A stretch of DNA of 50,213 nucleotides from CAVPCY01 sp963702525 (lineage in GTDB: Bacteria; Actinomycetota; Coriobacteriia; Anaerosomatales; PHET01). The notes beneath the pieces were generated by a model, which was not told the origin of the DNA, searched no databases, and worked only from the letters and a program-made list of their open reading frames with translations. The stretch covers positions 1-50,213 of the forward strand of contig CAVPCY010000001.1 in NCBI GenBank assembly GCA_963702525.1, written 5' to 3'. A program made the translations under genes and the position numbers. This document shows, in pieces, positions 50,192-50,213 of the stretch; position 1 is the first letter of the stretch, and every line of letters starts with the position of its first letter.

Positions 50192-50213
50192 CACGCCCAA
50201 GCCAAGGTTACCA

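Overview
The window is about 50 kb of high-GC (roughly two-thirds G+C) bacterial chromosome, densely packed with housekeeping genes and with no tRNA, rRNA, insertion sequence, phage or CRISPR array that I can see. Gene content (ThyX instead of ThyA, long-tailed L31, Sec-containing formate dehydrogenase, an 11-subunit complex I without NuoEFG, GerMN/Gmad2 lipoprotein, cyclic-diphosphoglycerate synthetase) and protein style suggest a deep-branching anaerobic actinobacterium, most like Coriobacteriia and their uncultured relatives. That placement is inference, not a search result.

Layout. 1-8192 (minus strand): partial murA, then the F1Fo ATP synthase operon, transcribed atpI-B-E-F-H-A-G-D-C. 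8449-17387 (minus): polyprenyl-P sugar-P transferase, dCMP deaminase, upp, glyA, rpiB, tsaC, prmC, prfA, a DUF1385 protein, thyX and rpmE. 17576-18533 (plus): a GerMN/Gmad2 lipoprotein. 18537-20542 (minus): rho and a small transaldolase. The order tal-rho-rpmE-...-prfA-prmC-tsaC-rpiB-glyA-upp-...-atpIBEFHAGDC-...-murA largely matches the classical Bacillus arrangement. 20590-23662 (minus): three tightly coupled genes, a metallophosphoesterase, a cyclic 2,3-diphosphoglycerate synthetase and a 2-phosphoglycerate kinase. 23692-32556: sppA, thrB, hom, a secreted CX4CH protein, a polytopic membrane protein, an unknown gene, lysA and argS. 32843-38395 (plus): a formate dehydrogenase operon made of a NuoE-like protein, a NuoF/HydB-like flavoprotein, a CBS-pair protein and a selenocysteine-containing FdhA. 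38410-40384 (minus): rlmH and an HtrA protease. 40539-50102 (minus): nuoABCDHIJKLMN.

How the genes fit together. The energy genes suggest formate oxidation (or CO2 reduction) coupled to NAD(P)/ferredoxin by FdhA-NuoEF, ion pumping by a complex I that lacks its NADH module, and ATP synthesis by a proton-type F1Fo enzyme. The central block serves translation termination (prfA, prmC), tRNA modification (tsaC), transcription termination (rho) and one-carbon/nucleotide salvage (glyA, thyX, upp, dCMP deaminase).

Sequence quality. About twenty conserved genes are interrupted by single-base indels, nearly all +1 insertions and often in short G/C runs (GGC read as GGGC). I annotate these as single genes with frameshifts, because the broken frames resume the same conserved protein; I read them as sequencing or consensus errors rather than pseudogenes. 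One apparent interruption is different: the in-frame TGA in fdhA at 36740-36742 is a genuine selenocysteine codon with a SECIS hairpin.
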